Part shown: piece after piece, positions 18,737 to 28,195 of the stretch
How the letters are laid out: each line of letters begins with the position of its first letter
Numbering within the stretch: position 1 is the stretch's first letter
Origin: an uncultured Pseudomonadales bacterium
GTDB lineage: Bacteria > Pseudomonadota > Gammaproteobacteria > Pseudomonadales > Balneatricaceae
Length of the DNA stretch: 64,000 nucleotides
Direction of reading: 5' to 3'
Assembly: GCA_937773555.1 (NCBI GenBank)
Contig: CALJVT010000006.1
Coordinates: 62,001 to 126,000 of the forward strand
Program-made: the position numbers and the translations under genes
The notes under the pieces: generated by a model
Told to the model about the DNA's origin: nothing
Database searches by the model: none
Seen by the model: the letters and a program-made list of their open reading frames with translations, nothing else

Positions 18737-19108
18737 TTAATTAGTCTCATTTTTACACGCTTGAGCGATAAAGTTAGCCATTTCATCCAGAGCACCAAAG
18801 TGAGGCAGTACTTTAATATTTTTGTCTGGCCATTGATCCACAGCCTTGTTAATTTCTCGTGGAATATCTACCACAACATGGTTGCCCGCTGATAAAAAAT
18901 AGGGCAGCACCACTACTTCTGTCGCACCACTGTTAAAAAAATCAACCAGTGCAGTCTCTACAGAGGGGGAGGCAAACTCCAAAAAAGCCACTTTCACACC
19001 ATCAAAAGCCACACCTACCCTGGCGGACACCTTGTCTCCTAATAACCTTAATTCATCATTTGATGATTCTCTTCGACTGCCATGCACGGCAATTAACAAG
19101 TGTTTCAT
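18737..19108 (-). CDS. CbiX/SirB-type sirohydrochlorin chelatase-like protein
   Basis: A 123-residue single-domain class II chelatase relative. It shows AVHGSRRESS with the N-terminal metal-binding His and LPYFLSAGNHVVVDIP with the second His, as in CbiX-short. Such proteins insert Co or Fe into sirohydrochlorin. It is adjacent to the LitR-like regulator cluster on the same strand; whether it serves a tetrapyrrole photoreceptor or B12 pathway here is not shown. Confidence 0.82.
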   Translation of the reverse strand: MKHLLIAVHGSRRESSNDELRLLGDKVSARVGVAFDGVKVAFLEFASPSVETALVDFFNSGATEVVVLPYFLSAGNHVVVDIPREINKAVDQWPDKNIKVLPHFGALDEMANFIAQACKNETN

Positions 19109-19144
19109 GTGTCTTTTCCAGGGGTTAACTATTATATTGTCTAT

Positions 19145-20056
19145 TTACTCAGCAGGACGCTTCAGCAAATCATCCAAGGCAGACTTTAAACTGTAAAATT
19201 TAAAGGCAAACCCACTTTCTAAAAGTTTTTGTGGCATTACTCTTTGGCTATCCAGCAGCAAAGAAGAGGACTCTCCGAGCAAAAGCTGCAGTACTTTTTT
19301 GGGTATGGGGAGAATAGCGACCCGACTGAGTGACTTAGCCAAGGTTTGGGTAAAGGTGCTATTTTTTTGCGCTTCTGGCGCAACTAAGTTAATTGCTCCC
19401 GACATACTTTCCTCAAGCAACAGGTACTGCATTGCATTAATGTGGTCTTGGTAATGAATCCAAGACATGTACTGCTCACCATTGCCAATACGTCCACCTA
19501 AGAAGCACTTAAAGGGCAATAACATCTTGGCCAGAGCACCACCATGGGCTGCTAAAACAATACCTGTCCTTAGTAAAACAACACGAGTAAAAGCCTTCGC
19601 CTCCATAGCAATATCTTCCCAACCCAAACATAATTGGCTGGAGAAATCACTCACTTCAACACAGGACTCTTCGGTAAGTGTTTGATCTGGCCGATTACCA
19701 TATGCACCAATAGCTGATCCATTTAAAAACACCAAAGGTGGGTTTAAACTATGCGTAAATAAGGCCACTAGTTGTTGAGTAATGCCCCACCGGCTTTGGC
19801 AGATAATGTGTTTTTGCTTTACGCTCCATCGTTTGTCAATAATGGGCTCTCCAGCAAGGTTGATCACTGCATCAAACTCATCTAGATTGTGGAAATGGTC
19901 TAGCGAATCTATAAAATTTAATGCCTTAGGCCATGCAGCTTTGTTACTCATTACTGCAGGTATGGATCGAGTGAGCACTGTAAATTGGTGATCGCCAAAC
20001 TGTTGTATAAAGGCCTGACCAATTAGACCAGTACCGCCTGTCATCAATATTTTCAT
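19145..20056 (-). CDS. TIGR01777-family NAD(P)-dependent epimerase (YfcH-like)
   Basis: A 303-residue Rossmann protein starting MKILMTGGTGLIGQAFIQ (NAD(P)-binding GxxGxxG), with NLAGEPI and NGSAIGAYGNR at the positions expected for this extended-SDR family and a C-terminal DUF1731-type region ending near residue 300. The reaction is unknown. It follows the MerR regulator by 3 bp and is surely cotranscribed; the same pairing with LitR and photolyase genes recurs in relatives, as far as I know. Confidence 0.85.
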   Translation of the reverse strand: MKILMTGGTGLIGQAFIQQFGDHQFTVLTRSIPAVMSNKAAWPKALNFIDSLDHFHNLDEFDAVINLAGEPIIDKRWSVKQKHIICQSRWGITQQLVALFTHSLNPPLVFLNGSAIGAYGNRPDQTLTEESCVEVSDFSSQLCLGWEDIAMEAKAFTRVVLLRTGIVLAAHGGALAKMLLPFKCFLGGRIGNGEQYMSWIHYQDHINAMQYLLLEESMSGAINLVAPEAQKNSTFTQTLAKSLSRVAILPIPKKVLQLLLGESSSLLLDSQRVMPQKLLESGFAFKFYSLKSALDDLLKRPAE

Positions 20057-20059
20057 AGA

Positions 20060-20962
20060 CTACCTAAGGGCCTTATAAGGCATTGTTTGACGCTTAATTA
20101 ACCCATCAATACAGCTATTTGAATTTTTAAACACTCGGTCTTCTGCATATAAATTAGCCAACACTGGTGCCGTACCACAGAGAAAGAGCCGATCGTTTTT
20201 AAGCAACACGTTGGCCATCAGGTCTTTTTCTAGATCTTTCCAAATGCCATCTTGATAAAATACTGTGTAGGCGGATTCAAATTTTCCAGCTAGTTCAATT
20301 GCAGCTGCAACAGTAAAAGAGTGGGTTAACAAATGCACCGAAAACTTAGCATCAGTTAATTCTAACGCCATTAGCGCCAAGCGCCAAATTGGCGTTTGGT
20401 GACCTGCAATCAGAACTACTGTAGCGGCAGAATTTTTCTTGGAAACTTTAGCACTTGAACGCAGTGATGCGTAACGTACCAGTTCACTGTCGGCAAACCC
20501 TAGGGCCGCGCCATGATCATCAATTAAGATTAATTCGGAAAATAATGGCTTCAGCAAACGCTCACTACAAATAGGAGCAGGATAGTTAGCAAATGACTTG
20601 TGTATTAGATGTTCAACTTTACTCACTGAAAAGGTCTCAACGGCTAACAACAGTTCAGCAACCGCATGTTGCCAATCTCCAGTTTGGCTAACCTGTGTAT
20701 CCTCGACAATATTTTGTTCTAGCAATACCTTCACTTTACCAATGGGCACACCCCTTGCAACTAAGGTGAGAATTCGCTCAATGGTATCCACATCTTTTTC
20801 AGAGTAGAGCCGGTGGCCTTTAGGGGTTCTTTGAGGCTTGAGTAGGCCATAGCGCCGCTCCCAAGCTCGCAAAGTGACCGTATTGATTTTTGTACGAGCA
20901 CTTAACTCCCGTATAGGAAATTGGCTTTGCGGACGTACGTTTTTTTCAGCAGCAATGGTCAT
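20060..20962 (-). CDS. litR: LitR/CarH-like MerR-family regulator lacking a recognisable B12 motif
   Basis: A 300-residue regulator with an N-terminal MerR winged helix (about 15-85; TVTLRAWERRYGLLKPQRT is the HTH core) and a C-terminal region like the cobalamin-binding fold of CarH/LitR. The ExH...DxHxxG cobalamin motif of CarH is not visible, so it resembles 'class II' LitR proteins that lack B12. In such systems the protein represses light-induced genes. It faces the large operon at 21,080 over a perfect inverted repeat, its likely operator, and heads its own operon with the epimerase. Confidence 0.75.
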   Translation of the reverse strand: MTIAAEKNVRPQSQFPIRELSARTKINTVTLRAWERRYGLLKPQRTPKGHRLYSEKDVDTIERILTLVARGVPIGKVKVLLEQNIVEDTQVSQTGDWQHAVAELLLAVETFSVSKVEHLIHKSFANYPAPICSERLLKPLFSELILIDDHGAALGFADSELVRYASLRSSAKVSKKNSAATVVLIAGHQTPIWRLALMALELTDAKFSVHLLTHSFTVAAAIELAGKFESAYTVFYQDGIWKDLEKDLMANVLLKNDRLFLCGTAPVLANLYAEDRVFKNSNSCIDGLIKRQTMPYKALR

Positions 20963-21009
20963 CTGAAGCTATTTACCTAACTCTATTTTTATTCTTAATA
21001 ACTATACAA

Positions 21010-21051
21010 AAAATAATACTGTACAAGTATTTAAGTGTACAGTATTATTTT
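21010..21051. promoter_or_regulatory. Perfect 16-bp inverted repeat, predicted LitR operator
   Basis: AAAATAATACTGTACA (21010-21025) and its exact complement TGTACAGTATTATTTT (21036-21051) flank a 10-bp spacer, in the divergent gap between the MerR gene and the photolyase operon. TGTACA-type half-sites are, from memory, also reported for class II LitR. The palindrome would control both directions. Confidence 0.7.
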
Positions 21052-21079
21052 CTCATTGTTCTTTTTAATCATAATTCAT

Positions 21080-22108
21080 ATGCCTCCAATCACCGCTGAA
21101 GTTGCCATAATAGGTGCTGGAACAGCTGGTTGCTTTATAGCTAGCCTGCTGGATAATGCCGGCATTGGCTGCGTTGTTATAGAAAAAAGCAGAGGCTTAG
21201 GTGGAAGGTGTAGTCGCAGGCGTATTAATAACGAAAATAACACTAACTATGGCATAGACTTGGGCGCCCCTGAATTCTCTTCAGGCAAAGTCACCCATCC
21301 TCAGCTTAATGACATGATCGATGCTTGGGAGACTGCAGGCCATGTATCAAAGTGGGCCAAGACTGTTGGCCGTTTTGATAATGTCCCCAGTGCCACAGAA
21401 ACAGTCACAACGCTATGTGGTGTGCCCTCGATGAATGCGTGGCATAGCAACATTGCCGGCCACTTAAACATACTGACCCAAAACAGAGTCTGCAGTTTGG
21501 CGAGAGCTGACCATCGCTGGCATCTTTTTGATGAACACAATAAACCAATTGCCGTAACCAACAAACTAGTGATCACAGCGCCCCCAGAGCAAACCCGTGA
21601 TTTATTAAATACAGCTGAAGGTGTGGCCAACTTTAGTTTGCCTGACACCTTGCCACAAGAAAGCCTGCCGCAGTATGTCTGTGCAATTGGTTTTCCCTCT
21701 TCACTGGGTTTGGCTGCTGATGTTTACGAAAATGGCCATCTATCGTTACACAGAGCTATTCGAGAAAACAGCAAGCCTGGGCGAATATGCCCAGCACCAC
21801 ATGAAGAAGTATGGGTTCTGCACAGCAGCTTTGAATGGGCACAAGCGCAAAACCATGCCCCAAGTGACAAAGTGGCCCTTGCGCTAGCAAATACCTTTTG
21901 TCACCACTTTGGCATTAAAGCCCAACCAAAGGTTTTAACATCGCATTACTGGCGCATGGCTAAATATAAATCAACGTCGCATAAAAATACCGCTTTTATT
22001 TGGCACAGCGATTTTAATGTGGGCTGCTGTGGTGACTGGTTAGGCCGTGGAGGAACAATTGGCGCACTTAATAGCGCTTTTGCATTACATCAGGCAATAC
22101 TCAGATGA
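21080..22108 (+). CDS. FAD/NAD(P)-binding oxidoreductase, renalase-like
   Basis: A 342-residue flavoprotein with the dinucleotide site AIIGAGTAGCFIASLL near residue 10 and the RCSRRR segment after the second beta strand, as in renalase-like amine oxidases. The C-terminal CGDWLGRGGTIGALNSAF motif closes the FAD site. I start at ATG 21080, because an earlier GTG lies inside the palindromic operator. First gene of the light-type operon. Substrate unknown. Confidence 0.8.
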   Translation: MPPITAEVAIIGAGTAGCFIASLLDNAGIGCVVIEKSRGLGGRCSRRRINNENNTNYGIDLGAPEFSSGKVTHPQLNDMIDAWETAGHVSKWAKTVGRFDNVPSATETVTTLCGVPSMNAWHSNIAGHLNILTQNRVCSLARADHRWHLFDEHNKPIAVTNKLVITAPPEQTRDLLNTAEGVANFSLPDTLPQESLPQYVCAIGFPSSLGLAADVYENGHLSLHRAIRENSKPGRICPAPHEEVWVLHSSFEWAQAQNHAPSDKVALALANTFCHHFGIKAQPKVLTSHYWRMAKYKSTSHKNTAFIWHSDFNVGCCGDWLGRGGTIGALNSAFALHQAILR

Positions 22109-22138
22109 TTTTGGGCCATCAAGGCCAAGGCGTTGCTA

Positions 22139-23137
22139 ATGAATAATCTAAGCATTATTGGCTCAGGTAAAGCGGCAAATGGGCTGAACAGGCAGCCAAT
22201 AACTGTTGGCATAAGCGCCTGTTTAATAGGCAATAAAGTACGCTACAATGCAGGTCACACGCAGTCACGGCTGTGCCTTGATCTGCTAAGCAAATGTTTC
22301 ACATTTACTAGCTTTTGCCCAGAAGTGGCTGCAGACTTGGGCATTTTGCGGCCAACAATGAGGCTTACTGTTGACTCAACCTCACCAAGACTAGTGTTTA
22401 GCAGTGACGAGTCCTTTGACTTAACCTCTGAGCTGGTTAACGGCTTGCAAAAAAACTCAGAGATAGGCCACCTTGATGGTTATATACTGATGAAAACCTC
22501 GCCCAGTTGTGGGCTTGATAGAGTGAAAGTATACCAAGCTAACGGTCATCCGCACCCACTACGCACAGCTGGAGTATTTGCTAGGGCGTTAAAGAAACAC
22601 TACCCACTGATGCCAATCGAAGAGGAAGGTCGCCTGCAAGATGACACGTTATTTGATAATTTTTTGCTTCGTGTTTATGCGTATAGCAATTTTAAAAAGG
22701 AAGTTTTAGAGCGCCCAAGCTTGCACCATCTCATGGTATTTCACAGTAGCTATAAATACCTATTAATGGCGCACAACCAAGATAAGGCCCGCGCACTTGG
22801 GCGTCTTTTAGGAACCTATGATGGGGGTTCACTGGAAACGCTTATAGATGATTACTTTAGGGCCTTTATCGAAGCAATTTCTAAACCTGCAAGCAGAAAA
22901 AACCATACTAACGCTCTGTTTCATATTTTGGGCTATTTAAAGCACAATCTGTCACCCATCGCGCGGGAACACATCGTTATTAAAATTCACAACTATAATA
23001 AAGGCCTAACACCACTGACTACGCCCTTAACCTTGCTAAAACACTATTTAATGCAGCACGGCACTAATTATATTAAAGAACAGCGCTACTTGGAGCCCTA
23101 CCCTGAAAAAATTAACCCTATGGCGCAATACCTTTAA
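22139..23137 (+). CDS. DUF523 + DUF1722 fusion protein (YbgA-like)
   Basis: A 332-residue protein: an N-terminal DUF523 domain (about 15-165) with conserved Cys in GISACLIG, FCPEVAADLGI and KTSPSCGLDRV, and a C-terminal DUF1722/YbgA domain (about 195-330) with LMVFHSSYKYLLMAH. Both domains are of unknown function and commonly accompany photolyase genes. The cysteines suggest a metal or Fe-S site, which is inference. I use the ATG at 22139 rather than the TTG two codons earlier. Confidence 0.87.
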   Translation: MNNLSIIGSGKAANGLNRQPITVGISACLIGNKVRYNAGHTQSRLCLDLLSKCFTFTSFCPEVAADLGILRPTMRLTVDSTSPRLVFSSDESFDLTSELVNGLQKNSEIGHLDGYILMKTSPSCGLDRVKVYQANGHPHPLRTAGVFARALKKHYPLMPIEEEGRLQDDTLFDNFLLRVYAYSNFKKEVLERPSLHHLMVFHSSYKYLLMAHNQDKARALGRLLGTYDGGSLETLIDDYFRAFIEAISKPASRKNHTNALFHILGYLKHNLSPIAREHIVIKIHNYNKGLTPLTTPLTLLKHYLMQHGTNYIKEQRYLEPYPEKINPMAQYL

Positions 23138-23165
23138 ATAGGCTACCCATTACAGAAGAGATACT

Positions 23166-23588
23166 ATGAATACACTTGTTGAAAAATTTTGCAATTACTA
23201 CAAAGAGTTCAGCCAAGAAAGCATCCCTGGACTTGATGAAATTTACCACCAGAGTGTTATTTTACAAGATCCCTTTAGCCAAATTGAAGGGCTTTATAAT
23301 GTGAAGGCTCACTTTAGCAACATGATGGAAAATGTTAGTTATTGCAGCTTCGACATTATTGATATAGTTAGTAACGATGGCCAAGCATTAATTACTTGGA
23401 CAATGAGGTTTGCTCACCCCAAGTTAAATAATCATAAAGAAATTGTAGTGGATGGCGTAAGTGACATTAAATTTAATGAGCGCATCACTCACCACAGAGA
23501 TTACTTTGACGTGGGAAGTATGTTTTACGAACATGTACCTGTGCTTAAAAGCGTCATCAAAATGCTTAAAAAAAGGCTTTCTGTATGA
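23166..23588 (+). CDS. SnoaL/NTF2-like fold protein
   Basis: A 140-residue protein of the nuclear-transport-factor-2-like fold: an N-terminal helix FCNYYKEFSQES, the strand-turn LQDPFSQIEG and a curved sheet ending in RDYFDVGSMFYEHVPVLK. Such proteins are isomerases or small-ligand binders; here it is a standard member of the photolyase/CFA-synthase cluster. Its last four bases overlap the next start (ATGA), so translation is coupled. Confidence 0.75.
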   Translation: MNTLVEKFCNYYKEFSQESIPGLDEIYHQSVILQDPFSQIEGLYNVKAHFSNMMENVSYCSFDIIDIVSNDGQALITWTMRFAHPKLNNHKEIVVDGVSDIKFNERITHHRDYFDVGSMFYEHVPVLKSVIKMLKKRLSV

Positions 23589-24319
23589 AACGGATCTTAA
23601 TTACCGGGGCAAGTTCGGGTATTGGTATGTACCTTGCCAATGGTTACTTAGCTGCGGGGTGGCATGTGATTGCTTGTGGTAGATCCTTGAGTAAATTGGA
23701 AGGAGCCATTTCATCTGCGCATCCTGAACTAACGCTATGCACGTTTGATATCAATAGCCAAAGCGACGTACTGGAGGCCCTTAAACCATTTACATCACTT
23801 GATAGTGTCATTTTAAATGCAGGAACATGCGAATATATGGATGACCCCCTGTTATTTGATAGTTCACTATTTAAGCGAGTTATCGAAACTAACGTGATAG
23901 GCACTGGGTATTGCCTAGAAGGTTTAATAGGCAATATAAACCAAGGGGGACAGTTAGCTATCGTTAGCTCTTCTGTTACGCTGCTGCCACTTACTCGCTC
24001 AGAGGCCTACGGTGCTTCAAAAGCTGCCCTAGATTATTTAACCCGCACACTAGCCATAGACCTCAGCCCAAAGGGTATTGCTGTTTCACTTATTCGCCCA
24101 GGATTTGTTGATACTGCTTTAACCCAAAAGAACACATTCTCTATGCCTGGTATCATCACGGGTGAACAAGCCTGTAAATACATCATGCAAGGGCTTGAAA
24201 AACGTAAGTTAGAGATCAATTTCCCCAAAGTATTCTTTTTTATCATGAATCTATTATCGCTTTTACCCAATGCACTTTGGCGCAGACTCGCCATTAAAAT
24301 GATCAGAGCACCAGAATGA
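23585..24319 (+). CDS. Short-chain dehydrogenase/reductase
   Basis: A 244-residue classical SDR with the cofactor motif GASSGIGMYLA (about 8-18), LNAGTC near 84, and the catalytic Ser plus YGASK (Tyr-x3-Lys) near 145. NAD(P)-dependent oxidoreductase of the cytoplasm; substrate unknown, plausibly a lipid-type intermediate given the neighbours. It overlaps the genes on both sides by four bases. Confidence 0.85.
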   Translation: MKRILITGASSGIGMYLANGYLAAGWHVIACGRSLSKLEGAISSAHPELTLCTFDINSQSDVLEALKPFTSLDSVILNAGTCEYMDDPLLFDSSLFKRVIETNVIGTGYCLEGLIGNINQGGQLAIVSSSVTLLPLTRSEAYGASKAALDYLTRTLAIDLSPKGIAVSLIRPGFVDTALTQKNTFSMPGIITGEQACKYIMQGLEKRKLEINFPKVFFFIMNLLSLLPNALWRRLAIKMIRAPE

Positions 24320-25623
24320 ATAGTTTAGACACCAAGCAAAAACGCATTGCCATTATTGGTAGTGGCATTTCCGGCCAAACCTGTGGCTACTTGCTGAGCA
24401 AGCAACACCATGTGACGTTATTTGAAGCAAACGCTCACTTAGGTGGGCACACAGCAACAATAGACCTTGATATAGACGATAAAACTTTGGCAGTGGATAC
24501 GGGTTTTATCGTTTTTAACGATCGTACCTACCCTAACTTTATCAAGATGATGGATCAAATTGGCATTGCCAGCAAACCGACTGAAATGAGCTTTAGTGTG
24601 CAAAATAAAGCCACTGGGCTTGAGTACAACGGGCATAATTTAGATACCCTGTTTGCACAACGACGTAATTTATTAAGGCCTCGTTTTTATTACTTTATCA
24701 TGGAGATTTTGCGCTTTAATCGCTTATCTAAAAAAGCCCATCAGTCAAGCCAAAGCAATGAAGGTAGCTTGGGAGACTTTCTTGATAAACATGGCTTTAG
24801 TGATTATTTTGCGACCCATTATGTACTTGCAATGACTGCGGCTATTTGGTCCTCGTCGATCAGCAGCTGTAGGGAATTTCCATTGCAGTTTTTTCTCAAC
24901 TTTTTGAGCAATCACGGCCTACTAGATATTGCTAACCGGCCTCAGTGGTATGTTATTGAAGGGGGTTCTCGTAGCTATATAGAGGGGCTGACAAAATCGA
25001 TTCAAAGCGTTCGCCTCAACTGCCCAGTGCAGTGGGTAAGCCGCCATCATGATCATGTTGAAATTACGAGCAATGACAGCACTGAAGTATTTGATGAAGT
25101 TATTTTTGCTTGCCACTCAGACCAAGCATTAGCACTGTTAAACGACCCAAGCCTAGAGGAGTCTCAAGTGCTTGGTGCTATGAAGTATCGGTCTAACGAT
25201 GTGGTTCTGCATACGGATAGTACTTTGCTGCCTAAACGAAAAAAAGCCTACGCGAGTTGGAACTACTGCATAGACCCCCTAGTTGATGAGTTACCCACAC
25301 TTACTTACAATATGAATATTTTACAGGGTTTAGAAACTAAGCAAGACCTTTGCGTCACACTAAACCAAACAAAGCGTATTGACCCTAAGCATATTTTGCG
25401 CCAATTCACCTACTCACACCCTGTTTTCTCACTAGAGTCGATTGCTGCACAAAACCAACGTGACACAATTTGTGGTAGCCGCCTAACTCATTTTTGCGGT
25501 GCCTATTGGTATAACGGTTTTCATGAAGATGGGGTAAAGAGTGCATTAGATGTATGCCTGCGTTTTGGCCTTACCTTAGACAATTTAGACGCAGCAGCCC
25601 TGCCTGGCAGTTCTGATGCTTAG
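24316..25623 (+). CDS. FAD-dependent amine-oxidase-type desaturase/isomerase
   Basis: A 435-residue flavoprotein with IIGSGISGQTCGYLLSK near residue 12, the GGHTAT segment near 42 and a long substrate domain. It resembles the NAD(P)/FAD proteins encoded next to DUF1365 and CFA synthase in alphaproteobacterial and gammaproteobacterial photo-oxidative-stress clusters, where a related desaturase works on methylated fatty acids (Ufa proteins). Assignment to that chemistry is inference. Overlaps DUF1365 by 8 bases. Confidence 0.78.
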   Translation: MNSLDTKQKRIAIIGSGISGQTCGYLLSKQHHVTLFEANAHLGGHTATIDLDIDDKTLAVDTGFIVFNDRTYPNFIKMMDQIGIASKPTEMSFSVQNKATGLEYNGHNLDTLFAQRRNLLRPRFYYFIMEILRFNRLSKKAHQSSQSNEGSLGDFLDKHGFSDYFATHYVLAMTAAIWSSSISSCREFPLQFFLNFLSNHGLLDIANRPQWYVIEGGSRSYIEGLTKSIQSVRLNCPVQWVSRHHDHVEITSNDSTEVFDEVIFACHSDQALALLNDPSLEESQVLGAMKYRSNDVVLHTDSTLLPKRKKAYASWNYCIDPLVDELPTLTYNMNILQGLETKQDLCVTLNQTKRIDPKHILRQFTYSHPVFSLESIAAQNQRDTICGSRLTHFCGAYWYNGFHEDGVKSALDVCLRFGLTLDNLDAAALPGSSDA

Positions 25624-26479
25624 TCCTCATTCAACTGGCCCGTCAGCCAGTAATGAAGCCATTAAAAACACATTTAAGAGTGCGTTTTATATTGGGCATG
25701 TATTTCATAAGCGCTTTGTCCCTAAAGTACATGAATTTACCTATCCGCTATATATGAACTTTATCGACCTTGATGAAGTTGAGTTGCTTAATAAAAAATT
25801 CTGGTGGTTTTCATCTTTACGATGGGCGCCTTTGCAGCTTAAGGCGACAGATTACCTAAAGAACATGGCCTCACCTCAGAGTGACCATCACAGCGATACA
25901 GGCACGCGCTTAAAGGCAGTGACCCTTGCTACCGCACAAGCACTAGGCGCAGATGTGAGTCGTGTAGACCGTGTGTGTGTGTTGGCACAACTGCGCTGTT
26001 TTGGTATTTATTTTAGCCCAGTAAATTTTTTCTTTTTATATGAAAATAACACTGCAAAATACCTTATTGCAGAGGTTAGTAACACGCCATGGAATAATAC
26101 CCACAGCTACCTAATTGATTTACTAGACCCTGTGGCAACTGAAAAAGTTTTTCATGTCTCTCCATTTATGGATTTTGACATGGCGTATAAGTGGCAGGTA
26201 AAAGCACCCACATCGAACACCAAAATAACCATTGAAAACTGGCGTGAGCAGAGATTATTTATGGCTGTTTTTGAGGCTCAACGCTATGATATTAATACTA
26301 AGAAACTAACCGCTATATTTTTGCGCTGGCCCATCGTGACCCTAGGTATAGTTAGAGCCATTTATTGGCAAGCACTAAAACTGTACATTAAAGGCATTCG
26401 TTACGTTCCTTACCAAACAAAAAAAACCGAATTACCCAAAGCAGCTCCTGGGGAATCCAATTCAAAGAGTAAACCATGA
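25616..26479 (+). CDS. DUF1365 family protein
   Basis: A 287-residue protein of DUF1365, recognised by YIGHVFHKRFVPKVHEFTYPL (quoted as GHVFHKRFVPKVHEF) near the N-terminus, FGIYFSPVNFFFLY in the centre and the NTPWNNTHSY and FHVSPFMDFDMAY segments. The family nearly always lies between an amine oxidase and a CFA synthase, as here, and probably acts with them on lipids; no reaction is established. It overlaps both neighbours. Confidence 0.87.
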   Translation: MLSPHSTGPSASNEAIKNTFKSAFYIGHVFHKRFVPKVHEFTYPLYMNFIDLDEVELLNKKFWWFSSLRWAPLQLKATDYLKNMASPQSDHHSDTGTRLKAVTLATAQALGADVSRVDRVCVLAQLRCFGIYFSPVNFFFLYENNTAKYLIAEVSNTPWNNTHSYLIDLLDPVATEKVFHVSPFMDFDMAYKWQVKAPTSNTKITIENWREQRLFMAVFEAQRYDINTKKLTAIFLRWPIVTLGIVRAIYWQALKLYIKGIRYVPYQTKKTELPKAAPGESNSKSKP

Positions 26480-27693
26480 CCAACACTAAAAGCACTGAGA
26501 CAATGAAGAAACCCTCATTAAGTAAACGGATTGTATTTTCATTACTCAACAAGCTAAAAGACGGACATATTTGTTTGATTGAAAATGGTAACGAAGTGAT
26601 GTTTGGCAATAAAGATGCCACCATTGCGGCAACGATTACTATTCATGATTCGAAAGCCTACTCCCGTATTTTATGGGGCGGCAGCATAGGTGCCGGTGAA
26701 GCTTATATTGAGGGTTTATGGAGTGCCGATGACCTAGTGGCGGTAATCCAACTTTTCTCCCGAAATTTAGCCACCTTAGAGCAGTATGAACAACGTTTTG
26801 GCTTCTTATTAAACATCATCAACGGATTTAAGCATCGTCTTAATCGCAATAGTAAAAAGGGTAGCCGCACTAATATTGCAGCCCATTACGACCTAAGCAA
26901 TGACATGTATCGAGTCTTTTTAGACGATGCTATGCAGTACTCATCGGCTATATTCCCCCATGAGAAGGCAACTTTAGAAGAGGCCCAACAGCACAAACTT
27001 AAAACCATTTGTGAAGCGCTCAACTTAACTGAAGATGATCAACTACTAGAAATAGGCACCGGCTGGGGTGGGTTAGCCTGCTACGCTGCCAAAAACTATG
27101 GTTGTCATGTCACCACAACCACCATCTCTGATGCACAGTTTGAACTGGCCAAACAGCGTGTGGAAGATGAGAACCTTAGCCACAAAATAACGTTACTCAA
27201 AAAAGATTACCGCGACTTAACAGGGCAATATTCCAAAATTGTCTCTATAGAAATGATTGAAGCGGTAGGCCATAAATTTATGCCTACTTATTTTTCTATG
27301 ATAGACAAGCTATTAAAGCCCGGTGGTAAGACTCTGATTCAAGCGATCACCATGAATGATCAACGCTACGATAGCTACGTTAAGAATGTAGACTTTATTC
27401 AGCGCCATATATTTCCAGGGGGGCACTTACCTTCTGTTAGCGTAATTTGTGACTTGCTTAAAAACAACACCAACATGTACATGAAACAATTATCAGACTA
27501 TCGCATTGATTATGCGCAAACGTTAAGTGCTTGGCGGGACAGTTTTTTAGAAAACCGTGAGGCCATCCAACAGTTAGGTTTTAATGACGATTTCATTCGC
27601 CTGTGGGAGTATTACTTTTGTTACTGCGAAGGCGGATTCCGTGAGTCTGCCATTGGTTTAGCCCATATTGAGCTGATTAAGAACAAGTATTAA
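26476..27693 (+). CDS. Cyclopropane-fatty-acyl-phospholipid synthase-type methyltransferase
   Basis: A 405-residue SAM-dependent methyltransferase of the CFA synthase family, which methylates acyl chains of membrane phospholipids. It has an N-terminal lipid-binding domain (about 1-115), NIAAHYDLSNDMYRVFLD near 130, the SAM site LEIGTGWGGLACYAA (near 192) and SIEMIEAVGHKFMP near 260. In photo-oxidative stress clusters the homologue makes cyclopropane or methylated/furan fatty-acid precursors; which product forms here is open. Confidence 0.88.
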   Translation: MTNTKSTETMKKPSLSKRIVFSLLNKLKDGHICLIENGNEVMFGNKDATIAATITIHDSKAYSRILWGGSIGAGEAYIEGLWSADDLVAVIQLFSRNLATLEQYEQRFGFLLNIINGFKHRLNRNSKKGSRTNIAAHYDLSNDMYRVFLDDAMQYSSAIFPHEKATLEEAQQHKLKTICEALNLTEDDQLLEIGTGWGGLACYAAKNYGCHVTTTTISDAQFELAKQRVEDENLSHKITLLKKDYRDLTGQYSKIVSIEMIEAVGHKFMPTYFSMIDKLLKPGGKTLIQAITMNDQRYDSYVKNVDFIQRHIFPGGHLPSVSVICDLLKNNTNMYMKQLSDYRIDYAQTLSAWRDSFLENREAIQQLGFNDDFIRLWEYYFCYCEGGFRESAIGLAHIELIKNKY

Positions 27694-27703
27694 GGTAACA
27701 ACG

Positions 27704-28195
27704 ATGAAAATGTGGACATGGTTTCAACCTGTTAGCTTTCAATTGATGTGGCTAAGCCTTATCTGGGGTGGCAACGCCTGGCTGGCTATAAGTATGGCTA
27801 TTTTAGCCTTACACTTTGCCTTAACTCCCAGCCGCTTAGATGACTTTAAGGTGCTACCGCTTGCCTTGGTTGGCTTTGCTATAGATTTATTAATCACACA
27901 GTTCGGATTTTTTAGTTTTACTGGATGGCCTTTGTGGCTGTTAGTTTTATGGATGGCATTTATCCTTAACCTGGGTCACAGCATGCGCTTTTTGCGTAAG
28001 TTTAAGCTCGTCTTCCTTGTTTGCTTCAGTGCTGTAGGAGGCACCTATGCCTATTGGGTTAGTTGGAAACTGGGTGCTGTTGAGTTGCCTTATGGAGCAC
28101 TGGCAAGTTTAGCTATTGTGGCCCTTAACTGGGCTATATTTCTGCCAATATGTGTCAAGTTAGATCGTTTAATACGGCAACCTGCCCATGGGTAA
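27704..28195 (+). CDS. DUF2878 membrane protein
   Basis: A 163-residue protein of about five transmembrane helices, with LIWGGNAWLAISMAIL, the loop HFALTPSRLDDFK and the motif NLGHSMRFLRKF characteristic of DUF2878. The function is unknown. It sits in the middle of the light-type operon and overlaps the chalcone-isomerase-like gene by eight bases. Confidence 0.8.
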   Translation: MKMWTWFQPVSFQLMWLSLIWGGNAWLAISMAILALHFALTPSRLDDFKVLPLALVGFAIDLLITQFGFFSFTGWPLWLLVLWMAFILNLGHSMRFLRKFKLVFLVCFSAVGGTYAYWVSWKLGAVELPYGALASLAIVALNWAIFLPICVKLDRLIRQPAHG

